Both the position numbers and the translations under genes were made by a program. A stretch of 64,000 bases of DNA from Natronospirillum operosum. GTDB taxonomy: Bacteria > Pseudomonadota > Gammaproteobacteria > Pseudomonadales > Natronospirillaceae. This document shows positions 8,178-16,981 of the stretch, piece by piece. Where the stretch lies: assembly GCF_004768465.1 (NCBI RefSeq), contig NZ_SRMF01000008.1:85747-149746 (forward strand). The letters are read 5' to 3'. The notes beneath the pieces are model-generated. The model was not told where the DNA came from. It was given only the letters and a program-made list of their open reading frames with translations, and made no database searches. How positions within the stretch are numbered: the stretch's first letter is position 1; every line of letters starts with the position of its first letter.

Positions 8178-10606
8178 TGGGCAGTCTCCCTGGTCAGTAA
8201 GGGGGCGTACCAGCGCAACAGCACTGGCGTGAGGGTAAAGTTCGACAACACTGCCAGCAGAAAAGCGGTTCCGCTCAGGAAGCCAAAGTTGAAAATGCTG
8301 GAGACGTTGCTGAACAAGAAGACGTAGAAACCGACGGTCAGAACAATGGCTGTGGTCATCAGGGCTCGGCCAGCGTTGTCGAAGGCCGTTTCGCTGGCCG
8401 CGCGGGCGTCCGGATTTTTGGCCAGCGCCGAGCGGAAGTGGTGAGCGAAGTGCACCGTGTTATCGACGGTGATGCCGATGGCGATTGTTGCCACCAGCAT
8501 GGTGAACAGATCCAGCGGGATGCCGAGCCCGTGCATCAGACCCATCACCACCAGAATGGGCGCCAGGTTCGGCAGCATGGCCACGACACCCAGACCGACC
8601 GAGCGCAGCAGCGCGATCATCATCAGTGTAATAGCCACAGCCGCAAGGCCATAGCTCCAGGCTGTGGTGGTTACCACTTCGTCCAGGGTATCGCTGAGCA
8701 GGGGCAGCAGACCGGCGACATGAACCTCGGCCCAATCTTCCAGCGCACCACCCAACTGAGTTTCCGTCACCTCAATAAAGTCCTGGTATTGCAGAATGTC
8801 CGCCCAGGGCATGATCAGCGTCACCTTCATCTGGCTGTAGTCGGAATTCACCAGCCGGGCAAGCTCATCCGCACCCGTGTTTTCAAACAGCACCAGTTCT
8901 TCGGCGAGCAGGCTGGCGTTGGAAGGGATCCGGTAATAGGTCGAGTCGCCATCGTTCAGGGCCTGGTGGGTGCCCTTGATGATGTCCAGCATTGAATTCA
9001 CATGGCCAATGCGTACACCACCGGGTGTACCGGCTTGCAGGGCCGAGAGTTCTTCGTCCAGGCGTTGCAACAGTTCGGGGTTCTTGATGCCGTTTTCCTC
9101 GCCGGTGTCGATGATCACTTCCATATTGATCGTGCCGCTTAACTGTTCGTCGATGGTGTGAGTGGCTGTGCGTATCGGCAGATCTTCTGGCATCCAGTCA
9201 AGCGGGTCGAAAGAGAAACGCAGCTGTACGGCAAATGCCAGCGCGATAATCACTGCCAGAAGCCAGGCAGAGGCCAGCCAGGCACCCCGCTTCCAGGACA
9301 GGTCGGCAAAATAACGCAGAATCCCGCGTGCCCGATCTCGATGATGCGTCGGGCGTGCTGCGGACAGAGGCCAGAGAGCCATCAGCGCCGGGGTCATAAG
9401 CACTGTCAGAACGAAGGCCAGCATCACGCCCAGTGCGGAGAAGGCCCCCAGGTTGGCAATGGGTATCAGATCGCCGCTGGCCAGGGTTATCAGGCCGGCG
9501 GCCGTGGTCAGGGAGGTGAGGAAAATGGGCAAGGCGGTGATACGAATAGCCTGGCGCATCGCCTGGAATCGGTCGATACCGTTGTTATAGGCATTGAAGA
9601 AATGCGTCAGTATATGCACGGCATAGCCAACGGTGATTGCCAGCAAGAATGACGGCACCAGAATCAGTGGCATTTGTACTGTCTGCCCGGCAAGAGACAG
9701 TGCTGAAAAGGTCGCCAGTATGGCCAGCATGACAGCCGACAAGGGTATGACCACAGCGGACACTCGCCGGAAAAATGCCACCAGTACAATGATGATCAGC
9801 ACCACTGTCAGACTGATGAAGGTCTGCATCTCGCTTTTCATCGTGGTTTCCAGTTGCTCGTTAACCACCGGCATGCCGGCAATGACCGTCCTTAGCCCCT
9901 CTGTGATCGCCAAGTCGGATTCCAGAGCCAGGATCAGCTCATTGGTTTTCTCGATGGGCAGGAAGCGCTCGCCGTCATCAGCAGGCTCAGCATCACTGAC
10001 CGACGGCCCGGCGGTGAAATCCCCGCCAAAGGCATCGTCGAAGGCAGTGGCGTCGTCGGGCACCGCATCCGGGTCGAAATCGTAGGTGTAGGGTTCAATC
10101 ACCAGGGCGGTGAAGTTGCGCGCAGCGTTGATGACCATGCCTTCGAGCATCGGCGTGGCGGCAATGCGCCGCTCGATGGTGTTCCGATCCAGTGTGCCTA
10201 TGGGCGTCGGAATCAGGTCATCGACCAGCAAGCCGTCTGCAGTGCCTTCCTGGTATGGGGCGTTGATCAGGCTATCGACGCGGCGCACCCATGGGACTGA
10301 TTGTTCAATGCGCCGGTGAAGGTCGGCCAGTTCAGTCAGGCTCGCATTACTGAGGACGTCATCCGCCGATATTCCGACGACGATAACGTCGTTGCGACCG
10401 TAAGTTTCCTTGACCGCGTTGTAGGCCTGGCGTGCAGGCTTGCTCTCATCAATAAAGTGTTCAAGATCGGTATCGATTTCAAGGTGGCGCAATTGGCTAC
10501 CCAGGGACAGCATGATCAGAAAGATCATGCCGAGTACTGTTAGCGGGTGGCGCATTACCCAGTCGGTATAACGTTTGAGCCAGGATGAAACGAGGTCAGG
10601 TTTCAT
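8174..10606 (-). CDS. RND-superfamily (MMPL-type) transporter
   Basis: An 810-residue inner-membrane protein with the two-fold MMPL/SSD layout. There is an N-terminal helix (PLTVLGMIFLIMLSLGSQL), a large periplasmic loop, a block of about five helices, then a second helix, loop and helix block. The sequence VGYAVHILTHFFNAY in the first block and GITVDNTVHFAHHFR in the second are the paired SSD-type segments. The start at 10606 follows GGAGAG; an upstream ATG (10630) overlaps the palindromic region and was not preferred. It is the first gene of the four-gene operon and is the likely energy-coupled pump for the LolA-like carrier. Confidence 0.88.
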   Translation of the reverse strand: MKPDLVSSWLKRYTDWVMRHPLTVLGMIFLIMLSLGSQLRHLEIDTDLEHFIDESKPARQAYNAVKETYGRNDVIVVGISADDVLSNASLTELADLHRRIEQSVPWVRRVDSLINAPYQEGTADGLLVDDLIPTPIGTLDRNTIERRIAATPMLEGMVINAARNFTALVIEPYTYDFDPDAVPDDATAFDDAFGGDFTAGPSVSDAEPADDGERFLPIEKTNELILALESDLAITEGLRTVIAGMPVVNEQLETTMKSEMQTFISLTVVLIIIVLVAFFRRVSAVVIPLSAVMLAILATFSALSLAGQTVQMPLILVPSFLLAITVGYAVHILTHFFNAYNNGIDRFQAMRQAIRITALPIFLTSLTTAAGLITLASGDLIPIANLGAFSALGVMLAFVLTVLMTPALMALWPLSAARPTHHRDRARGILRYFADLSWKRGAWLASAWLLAVIIALAFAVQLRFSFDPLDWMPEDLPIRTATHTIDEQLSGTINMEVIIDTGEENGIKNPELLQRLDEELSALQAGTPGGVRIGHVNSMLDIIKGTHQALNDGDSTYYRIPSNASLLAEELVLFENTGADELARLVNSDYSQMKVTLIMPWADILQYQDFIEVTETQLGGALEDWAEVHVAGLLPLLSDTLDEVVTTTAWSYGLAAVAITLMMIALLRSVGLGVVAMLPNLAPILVVMGLMHGLGIPLDLFTMLVATIAIGITVDNTVHFAHHFRSALAKNPDARAASETAFDNAGRALMTTAIVLTVGFYVFLFSNVSSIFNFGFLSGTAFLLAVLSNFTLTPVLLRWYAPLLTRETAQ

Positions 10607-10620
10607 GGTGCGGTCTCTCC

Positions 10621-10661
10621 GGTACGGCATTAATCAAGTGATTAAACTCTAGTGCCGTACC
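10621..10661 (-). promoter_or_regulatory. Nested palindromes before the RND operon, candidate TetR operator
   Basis: A perfect 16-base palindrome with 7-base arms, TTAATCA-AG-TGATTAA (10630-10645), sits inside a wider inverted repeat GGTACGGCA (10621-10629) / TGCCGTACC (10653-10661). It begins 15 bases before the RND start codon. Position and symmetry suit binding of the dimeric TetR regulator encoded at the end of the operon. No clear -35/-10 pair was found. Confidence 0.6.
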
Positions 10662-10846
10662 CGACGGGGACGCTATGGCTTTTGTTCATCAAATGGAACG
10701 AAGTGATAAATGGTTATCGCCGAACGCATCTAACCAGAACGGGGAATCAATAGTTATGACATGGATGGTGTATCGGGGCGGCAGGCGACTGGCGTAGTCG
10801 AAAGCCTTTGACGGAAGTCAGGGGGCTCTGAAGATGAGAAGTGTGT

Positions 10847-10879
10847 ACTGTTCAGGCCGGTTTGACCGGCCCGAACAGT
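10847..10879 (-). terminator. Long hairpin after the small gene at 10886, possible terminator
   Basis: ACTGTTC-A-GGCCGGT, loop TTG, ACCGGCC-C-GAACAGT forms a 14-bp stem with one internal mismatch. It lies 6 bases beyond the stop of the leftward small gene. No good T run follows on that strand, so it may act as a weak terminator or stabilise the transcript end. Confidence 0.5.
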
Positions 10880-10885
10880 CTGGAA

Positions 10886-11077
10886 TCAGAGCAATTCCAG
10901 ATCCCAGTCATCCAGTTCTTCACGCAGCCGCTGTCGTTCCAGGTGGTCTTCTACCGCCCGGCGGGCCGCCAGCTTGCGGTGATTGTTCTGCCGTTTGTTC
11001 TCGCTGCTCTCCGTAGCTTTATGAAGCTGATCGTCTTCCAGATTGGCCAGTTCGACTTCAAACAGATTCATCGACAT
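10886..11077 (-). CDS. Small charged protein, PA3496-like
   Basis: A 63-residue soluble protein with no signal peptide or cysteine. The C-terminal half (AARRAVEDHLERQRLREELD) is a highly charged helix of the type in the small pseudomonad PA3496 family, annotated elsewhere as a putative envelope integrity protein. AAGGAG precedes the ATG at 11077 at good spacing, supporting translation. Function is unknown, and the family match is from recalled pattern rather than alignment. It is a single-gene unit with a hairpin just after it. Confidence 0.6.
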   Translation of the reverse strand: MSMNLFEVELANLEDDQLHKATESSENKRQNNHRKLAARRAVEDHLERQRLREELDDWDLELL

Positions 11078-11321
11078 GAATAGGACTCCTTGTTCAGTCG
11101 GCGTTCAGTCCAGCGCTCGGACCGCACGGCCGTTTCTTCTTTTTCTTGGGTCACGACACAGGCTGTTTTGCATCGTGTCACCGGTAACAGTGTGCTATCG
11201 GAAAACCACATCGCAGCCTTGACCGGTGCCTTTGAGTTTAGATCAAAGGTCGGGATCGAACAAATACTGATTGTATCCAAAGCGTGAACATCGTCACTGT
11301 TCGAAACTGATGGCGACAGAT

Positions 11322-13676
11322 TCAATGCAACAGGCGGGGTTGTTCGGTCGGTGGTCGGTAATGCCGGACAAAGGTCTCCAGATCATCCACATCCAGTGTA
11401 TGACCGACCTGTTCCCCCTCGAGGCGGCTGGGTGACAGCGAGCGAATGGATTCCAGATCCTGGTAGCTGTTGACCCGAACCACGCAGAGTTCCCAGTTCA
11501 GTGACTGGCTGATGCCAGCCAGCAATTGCATCTGCCCGGGTTCGCCCACGGCCATGCGCAGTCGGGTCAGCGGCAACTGCAGGCACTGACTCAGTGTGAC
11601 CGGCCAGGCTTCCACGTCTTCCAGCGCCAGCCTGAATCCGGTTCGATGCAGGGCGTTGAGCTGCGCCATTACCAGCGTGCGGTCATGCTGCAGTACTCGC
11701 GCCGGAAAACTGAGCTCCAGCAGCGCGGGCGGGATATTGAATTCATCCAGCACCGTCGCCGTCATTTCGCGCAGGTGTTCATTGAAGACCAGGCGGCTGT
11801 TCAGCGGGAAGGAGAGCAGCAGTGTTTCCTTGTGGGCGGAGCGCGCGCAGCGTACGTGGCAGGCGCAGGCCTCGCGCAGCAACTGCCGGTACAGCCGTTC
11901 TTCCAGCTGTTTTTCCTGCGCCAGAGCATAGAGCGGATCGGCCAGCTGTTCACCCAGTTCGGCATAGGCCAGTACCGTACTGACCCGGATGCCCCTGAGC
12001 TCACCATGGGTGCCCTCCACCTGGGGGCGAAAGCGCAGCGGGGTTTCCAGGCAATCGAGTATCTGTTGCAGCGCCTGCAGGGATTCGGCCTTGCGGGCAT
12101 CGGGACTGCGGTGCAGGTCACCGGCTTCCACCACCCGATTACCGCCACGGTGCTTGGCCTGCTCCAGGGCGATACCGGTGGCATTCAGGCATTCATGGAC
12201 GTTCTCCGGGTTCAGCATCAGCAGCCCCATGGAGACGGACGGCAGCACATCCTGGTCGTCCAGCAGCATGGGGCGATGGATGTCCGCCACGATCTGATCG
12301 GCCAGGTGACGCAGGCGTACCGAGGTTTCAAAGTGCGAGAACAGCAGGCCGAAATGGCCGCCGCCCAGGCGCGCCACCATCAGCAGCGGCGCGCCATACT
12401 GGTTCAGCCGCGCGGCAATATCCTGCAACAGCAGATCACCGGTGGCGTGGCCATGCGTCTCGTTGATGGCGCGGAACGCATCGATGTTAAGCAGCCCCAG
12501 GGCGACCTGCTGTTCCGGCAGCCGATCCATGCGCCGGTAATAGTCGAGTTGCTGGTAAAAATAGCTGCGGTTGGGCAGTCCGGTGAGCGGGTCATAGTGG
12601 CCCTTGTCCTGAGTCTGTCGGGCTTGCCGCTGCTGGCTGAGATCGCGCCCGAAACCCAGATAATGGCTGACCAGGTTGCCGGTCATCACGGAGCGGAAAC
12701 TCAGGTGCAGCGGGAAGGCTTCGCCGTTGGAGCGCTGTTCCAGCAACTCGCCTTCCCAGTGCCCCTGTTCACGCAGCCGGGTGACGATATCGTGGGTCAG
12801 GCGGCTGTGGCTGCATCGAACCCAGGGTCGGTCGCGCCATTCATCCGCCGAGCGGCGCAGCATCTCGGCAAAGGCGGGATTCAGCGCGCTGACGTTGAAG
12901 TCCCGGTCCAGCACCAGCAGCGGGTCCCGGTTGTCACTGAACAGGCTGGCAGCGAGGGTCAGCTCCTGCTCCCGCTCCACTTCGGCGGTAATATCACGTC
13001 GGGTACCGAGCAGTCGCTGTGGCCGCTGCTTTTCGTCAAAGGCAATGGTACGCCCGGTGTCTTCCAGCCAGCGCGGCGGTTCCTCCCGGTTGCGATAACG
13101 CAGCGTCAGGCGCGGCGTGATGCCCCGCAGGTGCCGGATCACGGTGCGCCGCACACGCGCGAAATCGTCCGGGTGCACATAGTCGCTCAGTGGCCGCATG
13201 ACGCCATTGTGCAACTGGCCAAAGCCCTGTTCCGGTCCGCTGATGTGCAGGTGACGACCGCGGATATCCCAGTCCCAGACGGCCAGTTGGCTGGCCTGCA
13301 TGGCCATCTGGAGTTTCTGGTCATTCTGTCGCAGCGCTTCGGTAAAGGCATCCTTGAGCCGCATCTCGGTAGTGAGCTGGCGGTTGTTGTCAGCCAACTG
13401 ACGCGCCCGCTGGTCCAGTTGCCGGGCCATCCGGTCCTGGGCGGTATAGAGTGACTGCAGCACCTTCTGTTGCCGCCACAGCGCCAGGGTACCCAGTATC
13501 AGTACCGTCAGCGTGATACCGGCCCAGGCGGTCGCCGGCGCATTCAACCACAGCAGCACCAGCCAGCCGAGCAACAGCGCCACCGCCGCCGGCAGCAGCC
13601 GCCGCCAGACGCGCGGGGGCCCGGACGTCTGCTGCAGCTGCTCGCTTGCAGACGGGTCGGATATGAGCTCTTTCAT
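11322..13676 (-). CDS. PAS-GGDEF-EAL-type signalling protein with degraded catalytic sites
   Basis: A 784-residue protein. Two membrane helices (about residues 28-70) are followed by a coiled coil (75-125), PAS/PAC (130-235, ending LLGTRRDITAEVE), a second PAS (240-355), GGDEF (about 360-520) and EAL-like (530-760) domains. The GGDEF signature reads GGGHF (438-442). In the EAL part the EAL motif is replaced (RVSTVL), DDFG reads EDVE, and the EGVE glutamate is absent. Neither cyclase nor phosphodiesterase activity is expected; similar degenerate proteins (LapD, FimX-like) act as c-di-GMP receptors or protein partners. The start at 13676 avoids an N-terminal stretch without family character. 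Confidence 0.85.
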   Translation of the reverse strand: MKELISDPSASEQLQQTSGPPRVWRRLLPAAVALLLGWLVLLWLNAPATAWAGITLTVLILGTLALWRQQKVLQSLYTAQDRMARQLDQRARQLADNNRQLTTEMRLKDAFTEALRQNDQKLQMAMQASQLAVWDWDIRGRHLHISGPEQGFGQLHNGVMRPLSDYVHPDDFARVRRTVIRHLRGITPRLTLRYRNREEPPRWLEDTGRTIAFDEKQRPQRLLGTRRDITAEVEREQELTLAASLFSDNRDPLLVLDRDFNVSALNPAFAEMLRRSADEWRDRPWVRCSHSRLTHDIVTRLREQGHWEGELLEQRSNGEAFPLHLSFRSVMTGNLVSHYLGFGRDLSQQRQARQTQDKGHYDPLTGLPNRSYFYQQLDYYRRMDRLPEQQVALGLLNIDAFRAINETHGHATGDLLLQDIAARLNQYGAPLLMVARLGGGHFGLLFSHFETSVRLRHLADQIVADIHRPMLLDDQDVLPSVSMGLLMLNPENVHECLNATGIALEQAKHRGGNRVVEAGDLHRSPDARKAESLQALQQILDCLETPLRFRPQVEGTHGELRGIRVSTVLAYAELGEQLADPLYALAQEKQLEERLYRQLLREACACHVRCARSAHKETLLLSFPLNSRLVFNEHLREMTATVLDEFNIPPALLELSFPARVLQHDRTLVMAQLNALHRTGFRLALEDVEAWPVTLSQCLQLPLTRLRMAVGEPGQMQLLAGISQSLNWELCVVRVNSYQDLESIRSLSPSRLEGEQVGHTLDVDDLETFVRHYRPPTEQPRLLH

Positions 13677-13840
13677 GCGTTTACTTGTATGCCTATACAG
13701 GTACGTTAGAATGCAGCAGCGGGTGACAGCCACTTTGTTGTGAAGCGCTTACATCCCTCCTGTTACTTTAGTCGCCACTGTCGGACCGCGCCACCGCGGA
13801 GCGGCAGGAGTTATCAGAGCACCCATTCCCGGAGCCCGAC

Positions 13841-15994
13841 ATGTCCATCCTTGAACGTCTCCAGAGCCTGAATGCCCCGCAGCGACAGGCGGTCAAATCC
13901 GATGCCCGCCATCTGCTGGTACTGGCGGGCGCCGGCAGTGGCAAGACGCGGGTACTGACGCACCGCATTGCCTGGCTGATGGAAACCGGGCAGGCAGCAC
14001 CCACCGGCCTGCTGGCGGTCACCTTCACCAACAAGGCGGCGCGGGAAATGCGCCATCGGGTCGAGGCCCTGCTGGCACAGCCGGTCGGGGCCCTGTGGAT
14101 CGGTACCTTTCATGGTCTGGCGCACCGGCTGCTGCGGCAGCACTATCTGGAGGCGGGGTTGCCGCGCGAATTCCAGATCATGGACAGTGATGATCAGCTG
14201 CGGCTGATCAAGCGCCTGCTGACCGAATTGGGTCTGAAGGACACCAGTCTGGAGCCGCGCCAGGTGCAATGGTATATCAATGACCACAAGGATGAAGGCC
14301 GCAGGGCCGAGCACATCGCGCCCAGCGGTGACCCCTTCGAGCAGGCCTGTCAGCAGGTTTACGGTGCCTACCAGGAGGCCTGCAATCGGGCCGGCGTGGT
14401 CGACTTCGCGGAGTTGCTGCTGCGCTCCCTCGAGGTCTGGCGGCACAACCCGGCCCTGCTCAAGCACTATCAGGCCCGCTTCCGCCATCTGCTGGTGGAC
14501 GAGTTTCAGGACATCAATACCATCCAGTATGCCTGGCTGCGCACTTTGCTGGGTGACGGCGGCAACCTGACCGTGGTCGGTGATGATGATCAGTCGATCT
14601 ATGGCTGGCGCGGGGCCCGGGTGGAAAACATCCAGCAGTTTCGCGATGACTTCCCCGGCGCCGAACTGATCCGACTGGAGCAGAACTATCGCTCTACCCA
14701 GACCATTCTGCAGGCCGCCAATGCAGTGATTGACCACAACCAGGGCCGGCTGGGCAAGGAGCTCTGGTCCGAGGGTGAACCCGGTGAGCCGTTGCAGGTC
14801 TATACCGCCTTCAACGAGCAGGACGAGGCCCGTTTCGTCGCCGAGCAGGCTGAGCAGTGGATCGAGTCCGGCCATTCGGCCGACGATATCGCGGTGCTTT
14901 ATCGCTCCAATGCCCAGTCCCGGGTGCTGGAAGAAGCTCTGATGCAGGCCCAGGTGCCCTACCGCATCTATGGTGGCATGCGTTTCTACGAGCGGCTGGA
15001 AATCCGCAATGCGCTGGCCTATCTGCGCCTGGTCGCCAATGCCCGGGACGATCCGGCCTTTGAGCGGGTGGTCAATGTGCCGCCCCGCGGCGTGGGTGCC
15101 AAATCACTGGAGAAAATTCGGCAACTGGCCCGCGAAGAGGGCAGTTCGCTCTGGGATGCGGCCGTGCAGGCTGTGGAGCAGCGCCTGGTCAGCGGCAAGG
15201 CACATCATGCACTGGGGGCCTTCTTTCAGTTGGTTACCGATCTGCGCGACAGCCGGCATGGCATGGACCTGCGTGAGCTGGCGCAGACCGTGCTCGACAT
15301 GACCGGCCTGCTGGACTATCACAAGGCGGAAAAAGGCGAGCGCGGACAGGCCCGGGTCGAGAACTTGCAGGAGTTGCTGGGCGCACTGGAAACCTACCAG
15401 GCGCCGGAGGATCTGGACCCGCTGACCGAGTTTCTGGCGGATGCCAGCCTGGATGCCGGTGAAGGTCAGGCCGACGACTATGAGGCCGCCATCAGCCTGA
15501 TGACGCTGCACTCCGCCAAGGGACTGGAATTTCCACTGGTGTTTCTGGTCGGCATGGAAGAGGGCCTGTTCCCTCATCAGCGTTCGTCTGCGGACCCGGA
15601 GCGTCTGGAGGAAGAGCGCCGTCTCTGCTATGTCGGCATTACCCGGGCGGAGCAGCAGGTGTTCATTACCCATGCGGAAAGCCGGCGCCTTTACGGCCAG
15701 GACAGCTTCAACCCGGTATCGCGCTTTGTGCGCGAAATTCCCGCCGAGCTGCGCACTGACATCCGCATTAATCTGCAGCTGTCGATGCCGGGCAGCACCT
15801 CGGGTGGGGTTTCGGCCTTGGGGCAGCCGCCGGCCATTCCACTCGGCGCTCTGGTACGGCACCCGATTTTCGGCGATGGTGTGGTGTTGCAGTTCGAGGG
15901 CCAGGGTCCTAACGCCACGGTGCAGGTGAACTTTGACGGCGAAGGCATCAAGCAACTGGTCTATCAGTTTGCCAAGCTGGAAGTGATCGGCTGA
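13841..15994 (+). CDS. uvrD: DNA helicase II, UvrD
   Basis: A 717-residue superfamily 1A helicase, close to the 720 residues of E. coli UvrD. Motif Q/I: LNAPQRQAVKSD then LAGAGSGKTRVL (residues 28-39). Motif Ia TFTNKAAREM, motif II VDEFQDIN, motif III GDDDQSIYGWRGA, motif IV region LEQNYRST, motif V LMTLHSAKGLEFPLVFL, and motif VI EEERRLCYVGITRAEQ are all seen. The C-terminal 70 residues end in a Tudor-like segment (HPIFGDGVVLQFEG). It unwinds 3'-5' in nucleotide excision and mismatch repair. Its stop abuts that of the opposing thioesterase gene with no space. Confidence 0.96.
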   Translation: MSILERLQSLNAPQRQAVKSDARHLLVLAGAGSGKTRVLTHRIAWLMETGQAAPTGLLAVTFTNKAAREMRHRVEALLAQPVGALWIGTFHGLAHRLLRQHYLEAGLPREFQIMDSDDQLRLIKRLLTELGLKDTSLEPRQVQWYINDHKDEGRRAEHIAPSGDPFEQACQQVYGAYQEACNRAGVVDFAELLLRSLEVWRHNPALLKHYQARFRHLLVDEFQDINTIQYAWLRTLLGDGGNLTVVGDDDQSIYGWRGARVENIQQFRDDFPGAELIRLEQNYRSTQTILQAANAVIDHNQGRLGKELWSEGEPGEPLQVYTAFNEQDEARFVAEQAEQWIESGHSADDIAVLYRSNAQSRVLEEALMQAQVPYRIYGGMRFYERLEIRNALAYLRLVANARDDPAFERVVNVPPRGVGAKSLEKIRQLAREEGSSLWDAAVQAVEQRLVSGKAHHALGAFFQLVTDLRDSRHGMDLRELAQTVLDMTGLLDYHKAEKGERGQARVENLQELLGALETYQAPEDLDPLTEFLADASLDAGEGQADDYEAAISLMTLHSAKGLEFPLVFLVGMEEGLFPHQRSSADPERLEEERRLCYVGITRAEQQVFITHAESRRLYGQDSFNPVSRFVREIPAELRTDIRINLQLSMPGSTSGGVSALGQPPAIPLGALVRHPIFGDGVVLQFEGQGPNATVQVNFDGEGIKQLVYQFAKLEVIG

Positions 15995-16402
15995 TCAGGC
16001 AGTGCGCGGTTCCACCGGAATGGGTCGGATGCGGCGCTGTTCATCAATGGCCACATAGGTGAACTCGGCTTCGGTCACCTTCTGCCGCCGGTCTTCTTCC
16101 GGCATGCGGCACCACACCTCGATGGACACGCGCAGTGAACTGCGCCCGGTCTGCTTCAGCAGGCCATAACAACACACGATGGAGCCCACCTTCACCGGAC
16201 GCACGAATGACATTTCGCCGATGGCCATGGTGGTGACCCGACCGCGGGCAATGCGGGCGGCCATCAGCGCGGCAGCAGTATCCATCTGGGTAACCAGCCA
16301 ACCACCGGAGATATCGCCGTTGGGGTTGGCGTCCGCCAGCATGGGCACCACGCGCAGCATGAGTTCACCCTGAGGATTGGGGGATAGGCTGTCATCGTAC
16401 AT
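15995..16402 (-). CDS. Acyl-CoA thioesterase, YciA-like hotdog fold
   Basis: A 135-residue single-domain hotdog protein. It has the YciA pattern: PMLADANPNGDISGGWLVTQ (catalytic Asp in the NGDISGGW segment), MDTAAALMAARIARGRVTT, and MSFVRPVKVGSIVCCYG. These enzymes are cytosolic and hydrolyse a range of acyl-CoAs, recycling CoA. The gene stands alone, tail-to-tail with uvrD, and reads away from the tRNA-Thr gene. Confidence 0.9.
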   Translation of the reverse strand: MYDDSLSPNPQGELMLRVVPMLADANPNGDISGGWLVTQMDTAAALMAARIARGRVTTMAIGEMSFVRPVKVGSIVCCYGLLKQTGRSSLRVSIEVWCRMPEEDRRQKVTEAEFTYVAIDEQRRIRPIPVEPRTA

Positions 16403-16506
16403 GAACGTACTGTTTACCTGTGATTATAGGTCCGAATGTGTCGCGCATTATAGCGTGTTCAGGCAGTTGACGCACCGCAGTCGCATCAGTATATTAGCCG
16501 TCCGTT

Positions 16507-16582
<76 letters not shown>

Positions 16583-16592
16583 GCCATTCTTT

Positions 16593-16624
16593 AAGCCCGG
16601 GCAATCCTGATTGTCCGGGCTTTT
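16593..16624 (+). terminator. Rho-independent terminator after tRNA-Thr
   Basis: AAGCCCGG-G-CAAT, loop CCTG, ATTG-T-CCGGGCTT makes a 13-position stem (one G-T pair) ending in TTTT, 10 bases after the tRNA. Confidence 0.9.
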
Positions 16625-16660
16625 CTGTTTCTGGTTCAGTGATATCTGCAGGAGATTACC

Positions 16661-16981
16661 ATGTCCGCAATGCTGATCGAATTCTCGTCCTGGTTTCAAC
16701 CCCACCTGCGTTTTCTGGCGACGGCCTTGGTGGCTTCGCTGCTGGTCATTTTTGGTACTGACATCAATCGCGGTGTACGCGGTATGATACGCAAGGCACA
16801 TTTCGTGCTCCGCACACTGGTTTTTGTCATACTCTGTGCATTGGGCTACGGGTTTCTGACCGTTCAGGGGGGCATATGGCTGGCACGTGGACTGACCGCG
16901 ATCGACGCGCATATTCTCGGCATCGTGATCGTGCTCGCCTTCCTGGTCGTGGGCTGGCTGGCCGAGCGGCGCAGTGGCTGA
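16661..16981 (+). CDS. DUF3392 family membrane protein
   Basis: A 106-residue protein with three hydrophobic segments (about 17-33, 50-74, 83-100). The motif SLLVIFGTDINRGVRGMI matches the conserved centre of DUF3392, a gammaproteobacterial membrane family without known function. AGGAGA lies 7 bases before the ATG. The following gene's chosen start lies inside this one, 106 bases before its stop, a long same-strand overlap. Confidence 0.85.
   Translation: MSAMLIEFSSWFQPHLRFLATALVASLLVIFGTDINRGVRGMIRKAHFVLRTLVFVILCALGYGFLTVQGGIWLARGLTAIDAHILGIVIVLAFLVVGWLAERRSG

Noticed and set aside
10756..10797. A 13-codon ORF beginning ATGACATGG before the RND operon, as a possible leader peptide
   Set aside because: It is on the opposite strand to the operon, has no codon run of note and no terminator after it.
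11526..13454. A 642-codon plus-strand open frame opposite the PAS/GGDEF/EAL-type gene
   Set aside because: Same reasoning; the minus strand carries clear PAS and GGDEF-like domains.
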